A stretch of DNA of 21,440 nt from a bacterium (GTDB lineage Bacteria; Patescibacteriota; Gracilibacteria; UBA1369; LOWO2-01-FULL-3), in contig JAQBYK010000003.1 of NCBI GenBank assembly GCA_027622635.1, positions 1 through 21,440 on the forward strand. The letters are read 5' to 3'. The notes beneath the pieces are model-generated. The model was given only the letters and a program-made list of their open reading frames with translations. It was not told where the DNA came from and searched no databases. Numbering within the stretch: position 1 is the first letter of the stretch; each line of letters opens with the position of its first letter. Positions 7,786 to 17,200 of this stretch are shown one piece after another. Both the position numbers and the translations under genes were made by a program.

Positions 7786-7814
7786 ATTTTAACATGCCTT
7801 GTTTATAAATTCAA
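7786..7814 (-). promoter_or_regulatory. Predicted uvrA promoter
   Basis: TTGAAT (7809-7814) and TAAAAT (7786-7791), with a 17-bp spacer and TGT just before the -10, form an extended -10 promoter on the minus strand. The -35 overlaps the stop codon of the PrsW-like gene. Transcription would start near 7779, leaving a ~15-nt leader to ATG 7764. I see no LexA-type box. Confidence 0.55.
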
Positions 7815-8710
7815 GCTTCGGATATCGAAGAATTCTTAAAGTAGACACCTGTTTTTGGGTGAGGATGATTTCTGCAACATACAAGAAGCTTACCATAACT
7901 TTTGTGGCTTTCCTTCTTGTTGAATAGATAGTTGATCGTCATATATCCACCTACCAAGAAAGGAACAATCATGAAAGTAAGATTCATTTCCAAAAATATG
8001 TTGAACAGTGCATGTAGACCGATTGAAAGCAATAATCCTTCAAAGATTTTTTCCTGGTAAAAGAGCTTACTTTTTCGAACACTCAACACCTTATGAAGCC
8101 AAATCGTCCAGTGTTTGCGATTGTTTTGAATTTCTTCCTGTAAAATCGGTTTTGCGAAGTGTGCAATCCCATAGTAATAGCCTAATATTCCTGAAAACAG
8201 GAGATGTGCGAAGGTTGAAAATGAGGATCTAAACACAAATGGTAGAAATAAATTTTGAGGTCCTTGTGCAATCCAAATGTTGTAGAAATATAGAATGTTT
8301 TCAGTGAATGCAAATCCCAGAGCCGCGAGAATAAAAAATTCAATTGAGTCATCGATGTGTTTAATTTCGTCATCATCAACAATTTTTACAGAAATCATCT
8401 TCATTAATTCTTCTATGACCCCAACTATTAAAAATGTGATTATTACACTTAATGGTAGGATTATCAGGTTTGAAAATCCAATTATGTCATTTTGAAAGGA
8501 ACTTGCCAGTTTAAATGCGTTAATCCATGGGAAGAATTGCCACATGAATTTGTACATCAAGATTGGAAAGACGGCTAAAGCTCCCACACAAAAAGTAAGT
8601 GCCGTAAGAGAGCGTTTTTCTGGGTTTTTCCTGAAAAAGATATGTCCCCAGATAACAGCCGGTACACAGGCTAATATAATTGACCCTACAATTTGAATGA
8701 TTTGTGGCAT
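7811..8710 (-). CDS. PrsW-family intramembrane protease, 299 aa
   Basis: This is a multi-pass membrane protein of the PrsW/CPBP-like glutamic protease group, which cleaves membrane substrates; B. subtilis PrsW acts on the RsiW anti-sigma factor. The family motifs are all present: EE-x-x-K (E100, E101, K104), F-x-x-x-EN (E137, N138), H-x-x-x-x-G (H169) and H-x-x-x-N (H233, N237), each in or next to a hydrophobic segment. Start ATG 8710 is chosen because an upstream TTG (8758) lies inside the -35 box of its own promoter. The gene ends in TGA at 7811-7813. Odd feature: a short C-terminal tail after the last membrane segment holds C278, C279, H282 and H284, a possible metal site not usual for the family. 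Substrate unknown; no anti-sigma gene is in view. Confidence 0.85.
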   Translation of the reverse strand: MPQIIQIVGSIILACVPAVIWGHIFFRKNPEKRSLTALTFCVGALAVFPILMYKFMWQFFPWINAFKLASSFQNDIIGFSNLIILPLSVIITFLIVGVIEELMKMISVKIVDDDEIKHIDDSIEFFILAALGFAFTENILYFYNIWIAQGPQNLFLPFVFRSSFSTFAHLLFSGILGYYYGIAHFAKPILQEEIQNNRKHWTIWLHKVLSVRKSKLFYQEKIFEGLLLSIGLHALFNIFLEMNLTFMIVPFLVGGYMTINYLFNKKESHKSYGKLLVCCRNHPHPKTGVYFKNSSISEA

Positions 8711-8729
8711 ATTTTTTTTCGTTCTCTGT

Positions 8730-8758
8730 ATTATACCACATATTTTAGCCTTTGACAA
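8730..8758 (-). promoter_or_regulatory. Strong predicted promoter of the PrsW-like gene
   Basis: TTGTCA (8753-8758), a 17-bp spacer and a perfect TATAAT (8730-8735) preceded by TGG. The -35 lies in the last codons of recF. Transcription should begin near 8723, giving a leader of only ~13 nt without a Shine-Dalgarno sequence. Confidence 0.7.
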
Positions 8759-9863
8759 ACTCGATGGATGCCTTTCCCTTAGCTATTTCGCCAAGATTCT
8801 CAACATCTGTTGTAGTGATTATTGTTTGGCATCCTTTAATAGATTTAAGAAGATGGTTTTTCCTTTTCCTATCTAATTCTGAAAACACATCATCTAAAAG
8901 AAGTACCGGATTCTTCCCCGTTTTCTCCTTTATATAGCTAATTTCTGCTAGTTTTATCGCAAGTAGTATTGTGCGATATTCACCCCGAGAAGCGGTGCGA
9001 CTTATTTCTTTGCCATTTAGAAAGAAGAGTAATTCATCTCTGTGTGGACCCGCTGAAGTTTCTGCTCTAAAAATATCTCTTTTCTTGCGATTTCCCAGTT
9101 CGCTTATATATAATTCCTCTGTATTGGCACTCGAAGAATTTTTTAGAATCTTGCTCTCGTAATCCACTGTTATTTTATCCTTATCATCAGATATGTTTTG
9201 ATAAATCCCTTCAATGTTTTCATTTAAATATTTTACCAAATCATTCCTCTTTTCTGTTATAGAAACTCCGTATTCGACCAGTTCTCTATCCCATGCCTCA
9301 AGATCCGCCATTAAGTGATCTATATTTTTTCCCTGGAATTGATGCTCCCTGATTTGCTGAAGAAGTGTGTTTCTTTGTTTCAATACCTTCTTGTACTTTG
9401 ATAAGGCGTTTAGATATTTTTTGTCGGTTTGGGAGAGCAGAATGTCCATATAACGCCGTCGAAGTGATGGACCCAGGTAAAGCATATTGAGATCTTCGGG
9501 TTGAAAAAGAACTGTCAACAGGTTGCCAAGATATTCACTGTTTTTAAGATTTACTCCGTTCTTTTTGAAATTCTTTTGTTTTATTGGTTTGCTGGAGTAA
9601 AAGACCTCGAGATCCACCTCTTCGTCTTCATCATTAATTTTTGCGGTACAGCGCATAAAATCGTCGTCCCATTTGATTAGATTGTCCTGCAATAGAGATC
9701 TAAAAGATTTTCCAAGAGAAAGGACATAGATTGCTTCAAGGAAATTCGTCTTACCCATGCCATTTGGTCCAACCAGGACAGTAAGATCTTTTTTAGCCGA
9801 AAATTCGAAGACATGCTTCTTGTAATTACGAAAGTTTTCGAGTTGAAGTTTTGTTAATTTCAT
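8745..9863 (-). CDS. recF: DNA replication and repair protein RecF
   Basis: RecF is an SMC-like ABC ATPase that, with RecO and RecR, loads RecA at single-strand gaps. The 372-aa protein is of normal length and has all the hallmarks: the N-terminal L-x-N-F-R-N-Y motif, Walker A GPNGMGKT (32-39), the signature TASRGEYRT (~290-298) and Walker B LLLDDVFSELD (~320-331). recF is usually next to dnaN and dnaA, but neither is here. It starts 17 bp from thrS, in the opposite direction, and ends in TAA; its last bases carry the promoter of the PrsW-like gene. No Shine-Dalgarno sequence is visible. A weak TAAACT -10 with TGG before it lies at the thrS start and may be its promoter. Confidence 0.95.
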   Translation of the reverse strand: MKLTKLQLENFRNYKKHVFEFSAKKDLTVLVGPNGMGKTNFLEAIYVLSLGKSFRSLLQDNLIKWDDDFMRCTAKINDEDEEVDLEVFYSSKPIKQKNFKKNGVNLKNSEYLGNLLTVLFQPEDLNMLYLGPSLRRRYMDILLSQTDKKYLNALSKYKKVLKQRNTLLQQIREHQFQGKNIDHLMADLEAWDRELVEYGVSITEKRNDLVKYLNENIEGIYQNISDDKDKITVDYESKILKNSSSANTEELYISELGNRKKRDIFRAETSAGPHRDELLFFLNGKEISRTASRGEYRTILLAIKLAEISYIKEKTGKNPVLLLDDVFSELDRKRKNHLLKSIKGCQTIITTTDVENLGEIAKGKASIEFVKG

Positions 9864-9880
9864 CGTAGGATCAGTTTACC
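9864..9880. promoter_or_regulatory. 17-bp head-to-head gap between recF and thrS
   Basis: The two ATGs are separated by only 17 bp, so the promoter of each gene must lie inside the coding sequence of the other. An AGGA at 9867-9870, 10 nt before the thrS ATG, is a weak possible ribosome binding site. No T-box leader is present before thrS. Confidence 0.4.
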
Positions 9881-11638
9881 ATGGCAAAAGATAAGCCAAA
9901 AGTAGACTTAGATGCAATGCGACATTCATGTGCGCATGTTTTAGCACAGGCTGTTCTTGATATGTTTCCGGAGGCAAAATTAGGCATAGGTCCCGCCATT
10001 GAGAATGGTTTTTATTATGACTTTGAGTTGCCCCGCACATTGATTCCCGAAGACCTGCCTTTGATTGAGAAGAGAATGAAACAGATTGTGAAACAGAATC
10101 AGCGATTTGTTTTGAAAGAAGAACCTGTTAATGAAAGTTTGGAGTTTTTGAAGCAAACCGGACAAACTTATAAGATGGAATTAGCTAAGGAATTCATGGA
10201 TAGAGGAGATGATATTACTTTTTATGAGAATGTCATGCCGGCTGATGGTAAAGGAATGTTCGTGGATCTTTGTAGAGGCGGGCACACCGACCATACCGGT
10301 CAAATCGGTCCGTTTAAGCTCATGTCTATTGCCGGAGCTTACTGGAAAGGAAGTGAAAAGAACCCCATGCTACAAAGAATTTACGGAACATGTTGGGCAA
10401 ATAGAGATGATTTGGATACTCACCTGAAGCAACTGGAAGAAGCTAAGAAAAGAGATCATCGAGTTTTGGGTAAACAATTAGGTTTGTTTGCTTTTAGTGA
10501 CTTGGTGGGTGCCGGATATCCCATGTTTTTGCCTAAAGGAGAATGTTTGTTTGGAGTTTTGAATGAATACATTACAGGTTTGAAAAAGCGAAATGGTTAT
10601 AGTTTTGTGAGAATTCCACATGTGGCTAAAGAAGAATTGTATGTAAAAAGTGGTCATATGGGAAAGTATGATGCAATGATGCCAGCGATGGAGACAGCTG
10701 ATGGTGGAAGATATGTGATGAAAGCGATGAATTGTCCTCACCATTTTGAATTGTATAATTCCGAGCCGCACAGTTATAAGGAATTACCACTTCGATATGC
10801 GGAGAATACTGCTGTTTATAGAAATGAAAAAAGTGGAGAGGTTAACGGTTTACTTCGGGTAAAATGCATAACTCAAGACGATACTCATCATTTTGTGAAA
10901 CATGACCAGATTGAGGAGGAGATTGACATGATTTTGGGTTTAACTAAGGAATTGTTTGATAAATTCGGTTTTGAGAATTTCAAGGCGCAGATTTCTATTC
11001 GAGATCCAGAGAATCCTGACAAGTATTTTGGGGATGATAAAGTTTGGGATATTGCAGAGAAAAAGCTAATTGCCAGTGTAAAACGTTGGGGAAATGAATA
11101 TGTAATAGAGGAGGGAGAAGCGGCTTTCTATGGACCCAAAATTGATATCATGGTTATGGATGCAATTGGTAGAGAATGGCAATTAACAACTGTTCAATTG
11201 GATTTCAATCAGCCGGAAAATTTTGACATGAAATATACAGGAGAGGATGGGAAGGATCATAGGCCTGCAGTTTTACATGTCGCAATTTACGGTTCATTTG
11301 AGCGGTTTTTGGGCATTTTAATTGAACATTATGCCGGAGCATTCCCTGTGTGGCTGGCGCCGGTTCAAGCAATTATTTTGCCCGTATCTGAAAAATTCTC
11401 CAAGTATGCTGACAAAGTGGCCGGTGAACTTAACAAGGCTGGAGTTCGCTATGAAATAGATAACTCAAATGAGAGTCTGGGCAAAAAGATACGCAATGCT
11501 GAAATGCAAAAGATTCCTTATATGTTGGTAGTTGGAGAAAAAGAGGCGGAAGAGGGTACAATTGCAGTAAGAAGCTATGAAACCAAAAAGCAGGAGGCAT
11601 TGAATGTTAAAGATTTTGTGGCCAGTTTGCTGGTATAG
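9881..11638 (+). CDS. thrS: Threonine--tRNA ligase lacking the TGS domain
   Basis: It charges tRNA-Thr with threonine. The 585-aa protein begins directly with the editing (SAD) domain: HxxxH (H15, H19) and C131/H135 are the family's editing metal-site residues. The class II catalytic core follows, with the zinc ligands C285 (in MNCPHH), H336 (in TQDDTH) and H483 (in IEHYAG), motif 2 (R305 and onward to GLLRV) and motif 3 (GSFERFLG, R475). The C-terminal anticodon-binding domain runs from ~493. The usual N-terminal TGS domain (~60 residues) is missing; the frame has no plausible upstream extension since recF begins 17 bp away. The editing and catalytic residues are intact, so it should be functional. 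Its 3' end overlaps the 849-aa gene tail to tail by 32 nt. Confidence 0.96.
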   Translation: MAKDKPKVDLDAMRHSCAHVLAQAVLDMFPEAKLGIGPAIENGFYYDFELPRTLIPEDLPLIEKRMKQIVKQNQRFVLKEEPVNESLEFLKQTGQTYKMELAKEFMDRGDDITFYENVMPADGKGMFVDLCRGGHTDHTGQIGPFKLMSIAGAYWKGSEKNPMLQRIYGTCWANRDDLDTHLKQLEEAKKRDHRVLGKQLGLFAFSDLVGAGYPMFLPKGECLFGVLNEYITGLKKRNGYSFVRIPHVAKEELYVKSGHMGKYDAMMPAMETADGGRYVMKAMNCPHHFELYNSEPHSYKELPLRYAENTAVYRNEKSGEVNGLLRVKCITQDDTHHFVKHDQIEEEIDMILGLTKELFDKFGFENFKAQISIRDPENPDKYFGDDKVWDIAEKKLIASVKRWGNEYVIEEGEAAFYGPKIDIMVMDAIGREWQLTTVQLDFNQPENFDMKYTGEDGKDHRPAVLHVAIYGSFERFLGILIEHYAGAFPVWLAPVQAIILPVSEKFSKYADKVAGELNKAGVRYEIDNSNESLGKKIRNAEMQKIPYMLVVGEKEAEEGTIAVRSYETKKQEALNVKDFVASLLV

Positions 11639-14156
11639 CCAATTGTCCGAAATCTCTTTGATCTTTCAGTACGAGCTCTTTTCTCTCAAAAACATCATCT
11701 TCGTCCGGCTCAGTTTCTTTATAGAATCTTCTGAATATTTCCCATGGTGCCAGTCTTCTGAATACTTTCCTCAGACGGTTTAATTCATATTTTCTATGGC
11801 TTGCAGGGTGATACTTACTTCTCTCTTTTAGAAGATCCTCCGTCATTAGGACCCTGATTTCAATCGGCGCGAAATAATCAACCGAATCAGATGTATCCTT
11901 TATTGGCACATCCACCACATATCTCAAAGCTCTGTACTCATCAGATTTACTTGCATTTTTAGCTGTATTGTATGTTTTAACTCTCACAAATTTGCCATAT
12001 CTGTTCTCACGCTTTAGGCTTCTTCCAAAACTGATATAGTTGCTCTCCAATTCTTTCTGCACTCTAATCAAATCTTCAACGCTATCTACAACAATTGTCA
12101 TTCTTAAAATGTCCGTAACATCTCTTGCTCTTGTTTTTTCTCTATGAAGAAGTTTTGTGACCAAGCTTCTCAAGGACTTTATTCCTATGTAATCATCATC
12201 ATCTGTCTCTTCTTCATCATCTCCATTGTTGGCCGGTAAAAGCCAGCATGGAATCTTTGCGAACTGAGCGGGTATGAGTTTTACTTTGCGTTGTTCTCCC
12301 ATAGTTGTTGTTCTTGTTGTTTCACCTTCATCAATCATTTCAACTGTTCCATCTGTACAATCAATGAATTCTATTTCTCTTAATGGGGAATGCTCCTCTA
12401 TTCTAATTCCACCTTTCGCCTTCTCCAATGAAGCTTTTACTCCTTTGGCTTCGTGATCTCTAAATACCCACCTTGGAGTACCTGTGCAACTGTATATCAA
12501 TATAGCGAGTTCTATCTTTAATCTTGCCAAAAACTTTTCGTCTTCAAGTTTAGATTCGCAAGCAATCTTTACCAATTGAGCATAATCATTTGTGTTTCGA
12601 ATGTGTTCAATCAAAATATCCGGCATTCCCAGATCGCCAATGATTCCATCAATATATGAGTTCACGTTTCCTAACATAGTCTCAACACGCTCTTTGACTC
12701 TCTCAAATTTTTCATCTTCCGGTAATCCAAATATTTTACGAAGGTACTTGTAATATGGCCCTCTTGTACCACGAACCAGACTCCCATCAGGCTCAAACCA
12801 CGTTGAATAATTTTCCATTATTTCCGGTGGTGTTTCTTTTGGATTTGCCAAAACATCAACTACGTCAACATGAGAAGATATTACAGGACATGTCTGTTTA
12901 ATCATTGTATCTATCATGCTCAACATGTCACCGGTGTCTTCAAATGCTGCAATGAAATATTCCTTAATACCTTTCCTGGCTACTAATACATCTGTGTTTG
13001 AGCCATTAAGCGTCGCAAATCGTCTAGTCTCACTAATGAGAATATTGCGCAACTGATTAACACCTAAATCTCTATCGGATAATCTCGTAAGGCTTTCCTC
13101 GAAGTATTCTTTAAGATTATCAATGTCAAGGTATAAGAATGGCCTATTGTCTATACCCTCATTTTTAAGCATCTTATTCAGGTAAGCAGTGCCTGCGCTT
13201 TCTTTAAGTCCAAAAAACCTTGATATATTTAATCTTACAAATTGTTCCGGTTGAGTCTTTCCTCTTTCCTCATAAACTTCGTTAACTATTCTACTCATGT
13301 GGCTTACTTCTGATCTATCTTCATCAGCTTTGTGTCTTTCTTCCTTACTTACTCCTGAAATAATTTCTATAAGTAAATGCATATTTTCTTTTAGCCAAGT
13401 CACAATATCGTAGTCAGGGTACCTTTCCTGAAGGATTCTTGTTGTATTTGTGATTGTGTATTTAATGTCATTCGGATCGAATGTTCTTTTCAAATATGCT
13501 AAGTTTCTTCTTATTTTTTCTTCTACCTCTCCTTCCACGGGAAGTTTTTTTTGTTTATCAGCATAAACCCTCAGCTTTTTTTGAACTGATTGAAGTGAAG
13601 AATAAATAAGGGATGAAAGGTTATGGGCCCGGAATCTTGAGTGTTCAGCGTTTAATACCCCCTCAATTAATAGATCTAATATTTGGTCATCTTCAAGAAA
13701 TTTAATCAATTTTTCAGGTGGAACCCCCATATCAAAAGTGCGTTTTGCAATTTGACCTAATTCCTCCTGTAATGGTAGTTCAACTGTTATACTTGAATCC
13801 AACGTGTCTACTATCTCACACTGCAATCTGATATTTCCCTCTCTGTTTACGTTTCCTTCTATCAGAGGTGGTAAGTTTTCAAAACTAACTTTTTCGAGAA
13901 GCCTCATTTTTCTGGATTTTTTGATTGTCCAATCCAAAACGCCGGCTACTCTTGCCAAAATATTTTCTCTGATGCCTATCGGATACCCGGTGGCTCCTAA
14001 TTCTAAGACTTTGTCCACCTTATTTCTGATGAAATCCGCTGTACTTTTACAGGCTTTGATTATGGATTCTATTCCATCAGCTAAGATGTTAGCTGCTCCA
14101 CCTGGTATCTCCCTGTGTCTGGGGATAGCTAAGTCCTTTTTGGGTTCTTCTACCAT
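11607..14156 (-). CDS. Large protein with a C-terminal RelA/SpoT-like domain, 849 aa
   Basis: The N-terminal ~640 residues are mostly helical and match no family I know; no membrane segments or signal peptide are visible. An acidic linker (D/E-rich, ~644-655) leads into a C-terminal region that follows the RelA/SpoT nucleotidyltransferase pattern: I-K-S-L-R-S-L-V-T-K-L (~659-669) like the K-S-x-x-S-x-x-x-K-L entry, T-D-I-L-R-M-T-I-V-V (D682, matching the Mg2+ Asp of Rel synthetases), E-Y-R-A-L-R-Y (Y741; the usual G-Y-x-S-L-H, with His replaced by Arg), I-E-I-R-V-L (E766, matching E-I-Q-I-R) and S-H-R-K-Y-E (H787, matching A-A-H-W-K-Y). The family call is by eye. It has its own promoter and overlaps thrS by 32 nt at the 3' end. 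It could make (p)ppGpp-like products or have become non-catalytic. Confidence 0.6.
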   Translation of the reverse strand: MVEEPKKDLAIPRHREIPGGAANILADGIESIIKACKSTADFIRNKVDKVLELGATGYPIGIRENILARVAGVLDWTIKKSRKMRLLEKVSFENLPPLIEGNVNREGNIRLQCEIVDTLDSSITVELPLQEELGQIAKRTFDMGVPPEKLIKFLEDDQILDLLIEGVLNAEHSRFRAHNLSSLIYSSLQSVQKKLRVYADKQKKLPVEGEVEEKIRRNLAYLKRTFDPNDIKYTITNTTRILQERYPDYDIVTWLKENMHLLIEIISGVSKEERHKADEDRSEVSHMSRIVNEVYEERGKTQPEQFVRLNISRFFGLKESAGTAYLNKMLKNEGIDNRPFLYLDIDNLKEYFEESLTRLSDRDLGVNQLRNILISETRRFATLNGSNTDVLVARKGIKEYFIAAFEDTGDMLSMIDTMIKQTCPVISSHVDVVDVLANPKETPPEIMENYSTWFEPDGSLVRGTRGPYYKYLRKIFGLPEDEKFERVKERVETMLGNVNSYIDGIIGDLGMPDILIEHIRNTNDYAQLVKIACESKLEDEKFLARLKIELAILIYSCTGTPRWVFRDHEAKGVKASLEKAKGGIRIEEHSPLREIEFIDCTDGTVEMIDEGETTRTTTMGEQRKVKLIPAQFAKIPCWLLPANNGDDEEETDDDDYIGIKSLRSLVTKLLHREKTRARDVTDILRMTIVVDSVEDLIRVQKELESNYISFGRSLKRENRYGKFVRVKTYNTAKNASKSDEYRALRYVVDVPIKDTSDSVDYFAPIEIRVLMTEDLLKERSKYHPASHRKYELNRLRKVFRRLAPWEIFRRFYKETEPDEDDVFERKELVLKDQRDFGQLAIPANWPQNL

Positions 14157-14179
14157 GTTTATATGTAAAACAAGTGCAC

Positions 14180-14208
14180 ATTAAAACACGTAACAGGTTT
14201 GTAGTCAA
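14180..14208 (-). promoter_or_regulatory. Predicted promoter of the 849-aa protein gene
   Basis: TTGACT (14203-14208), a 17-bp spacer and TTTAAT (14180-14185) preceded by TGT, on the minus strand in the 65-bp gap after the 1223-aa gene. Transcription would begin near 14173, giving a leader of ~17 nt before the ATG at 14156, with no Shine-Dalgarno sequence. Confidence 0.6.
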
Positions 14209-14221
14209 GGCTCGTTATACT

Positions 14222-17200
14222 TTACCCCAGCTCCATACTGTCTTTGTAGGCTGCTTTTCTCATAGCCCTTTCCTCATCACTAACTCCAAAAGGCAATCCT
14301 TCCAAATTAGCACTTTCGGTAATTTTCACCATTTTCTCACCATTATCTGATTTTACTACATTGGTGAAGAGTGTTCCAAACTCTTTGAAAGCCTGGTCTA
14401 TACGTTTTTGTTTGTCCATTTCTTCCTTGTGCAATTGAATGTTTCCTGTTTTTTGTCTGAGAAGGCCGTAGATCTCTATTAATTTGGGGTCCCCATATGC
14501 CTCCACTATTTGCCCAACAACTTTATTCATCTGATCAATAAATAATTGTGGCGGTCGATCAGGTGTGTTAATTGTTCCGCTATTCAAAGTGGACCAATCA
14601 AATCTTTGATATCCCTTATCGGCCTTTTCGAATCTATCTGTTATAATCCCTTCAAAACGGACATAGGATTTAATTCCTTCTCTTAATTTTTCTCTATTGT
14701 CGTTTTCCGCCTGGCTACGTAAATATTGGCTAAAGCCAGGAAACCCATTCGCATATCCCTCTACAGTCAAGAATTTCTTGGAACCTGTGGTTGATTTTGT
14801 GGCATCGGTAATCACCGACTCAGTTGCCGGTGGAAGGTATGCAAACATATCATCGTGGTCAAGCATTTCACCATTTCTAAGCACCTTATTAATTCTATTT
14901 TGAGTTTCATCACTTGGTAGAATGTATTTCCACATGAATTCGTCAACTTTCTTACCCGGACGACATTTGTCCGGATTCATAACCTGACCTTCGTCCCAAT
15001 CTTTAACCCACCTTTTGTAATCGTCGATTGTGAATCGATGGGTTTTACCATCAGGTCTTTTGACGCTGGCACAAAGATATTCCAATAGTGGAAACCTTGT
15101 CAGCATCTCCGAATTAATGTGCGCCATTCGATCAAATGGTAAGATCGTGCGTCCATGCATATTGACGGCTGCCACACCCTCTATCATGTAGTATATTTTT
15201 TGTTGCATGCCGGCCTTTCCTCTTTCTATCGCATGCAGTATCAAGCCCTCATATTCGTGTGGATCGACAAAGTTTCCACGTTTATGATCTGCAAGTAATG
15301 TTGCAAGTCTCCTACCATGCCCTCCATCCACACCTTCGAGTTGGTTACCTTCTTCGTAATATCCTTTTGCGTTACTCTGATATGAACCTTTGTTTTTGTT
15401 AAACCAACCGTTATATGTCCCCTCTCCCCACAAGGAATCAATCGCTCCGGCAATAAAATCAAATCCGGTCCTATCATCCTTATCGCTTACACGAGTGTTT
15501 GGATCTCCGTTAGAGGGGATTGGGATTGCAACACTTGCATCAACAAATTTGTTTAGATTTTTCCAAAAATCTATGTCATCCCATCGTAATTGACCTTTGT
15601 CTGAAAGAACCATGATTGCAGCCTTCATCTCATCGCGATTCCTGGTTTTTTTCAGTCGTTCCTGAATTTGAAACACACCAAATTGCTCGAAAGTTTCCTT
15701 AAACTGATTTACTTCTTCGTTTTCAGCAGCCTGGTGTATACGTTTCATCTCAGGTGCGAAAAATGGTATGTCCGTACCTATACTTGAATATCTTTCTTTT
15801 TGACGTCTTTGCCACCTACGTTCATAGTATTCCCACATTGCTTTACCCATCTCCCAAATATCATTTCCACTTAGAAATCTGGTGTTTGTCCACATTTCCC
15901 TTAATATGCTTCTTTCTTTTGTCTCCATGCCACCCGTCTTGTATATTTCAGAATAATCCAGGGCTTCGTCGTGTGTCACTGGTACTTTTCCTCTTTTGGA
16001 GTCTTTTTCTTCTTCATTACTTGAGCCGGAAGTTTTTGAGCTGGAATGGCTTGAGCTGGAAGGTCTTGAAGTGTCTGTGCTGCCCAAATCCGTGCCCGCA
16101 TCCGTACCCGGGTCTTGTAAGTCTTCATCCTCAGTTGTAGTTGCTGCCATATTGCCTTTATTGGCCATATCAAGCAGATTTCTTGTTCCAAGTTTTTTTC
16201 GTTTCCATGTTTTGTTTTGATGGTCTTTTTCAAGTGTTTTCGCCTGATGTGCAGCAGCAATATGAAGAGGTACTCCCGCCTGAATTAATTTCTCATAATC
16301 CGGGTAATCAGTTCTTCGAATATCCGCTTGTTCCAAATGATATTCACCGTCTTCTTTGGACAAATAACCTTCTCTCCTTTTGCCGGTTTCATCCAGATAC
16401 CATATCTTCCTTTTCTCTCCATCTTCGAGCGGCTTAAAGTCCTTATCTTCAAGGAGTTTGTCCAATCTTTTTGTTGAAATGTCTGTTTGATATTGGTGTT
16501 GTTTTAAAAGTTTTGCGAATTGCCCATAAGTAAACTCCCTTTGAATACGATCCACGTACATATTGGGATGAACTGAAAGAGAAATCCATTCTCTTGGAGT
16601 AGCAATTACCGCTTTATCTAAAATAATCTTGCCATTTTCCTTGTCAATTTTTTCAATTCTAATTTTTTTGCTTTGTCTTTTCTCGCTATCAAATTCATCA
16701 TCTATGGGTTCTTTTATTTCGAATTCCATTCCTTCCTCCAGATCCGTTTCTCCTGTTTGCTCACTAATCTCTGCATTTAATTGTTTTAAATCCGGGATGT
16801 CTTCGTATGCGCCATACGCGTTAAGATAACTTGCCAGATTTGTTGCGTTTCTTGGTTCCTCCTCTTGCCCATTTTCATGTACTGTTACGATCCGGATAGA
16901 TCCTGTTGCAACTTCCTCCAGGTCTGTTCTGTCGGTGTCAAAACTTATTCCACCTTCTTTTATAAAAATCCTTTCTTCTTTTGATTCATCTGTTTTCCCA
17001 TCTTTATCCGGCACTTTTACTTTTATCACTACTCCTTTTTTGTTTAGTGGAATCCCTGTTTCCAATGTTTCAAGTTCTCTTATTTTTTCGTTACGTTTTG
17101 CATTTCTCTCAATATAGGCGAGTGCTGCAGCATTTTCTTTTTGATATTCTTTTTGGATTTCTTCGTTTTTGGCATCCAAATCGCGTAGTTTTTTTTGCAA

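Noticed and set aside
8731..8740. Possible DnaA box near recF
   Set aside because: The sequence TTATACCACA has an extra base compared with the box and is the complement of the prsW promoter.
8711..8758. TTG start that lengthens the PrsW-like protein by 16 residues
   Set aside because: The TTG is part of the -35 box, and a perfect TATAAT lies between it and the ATG at 8710.
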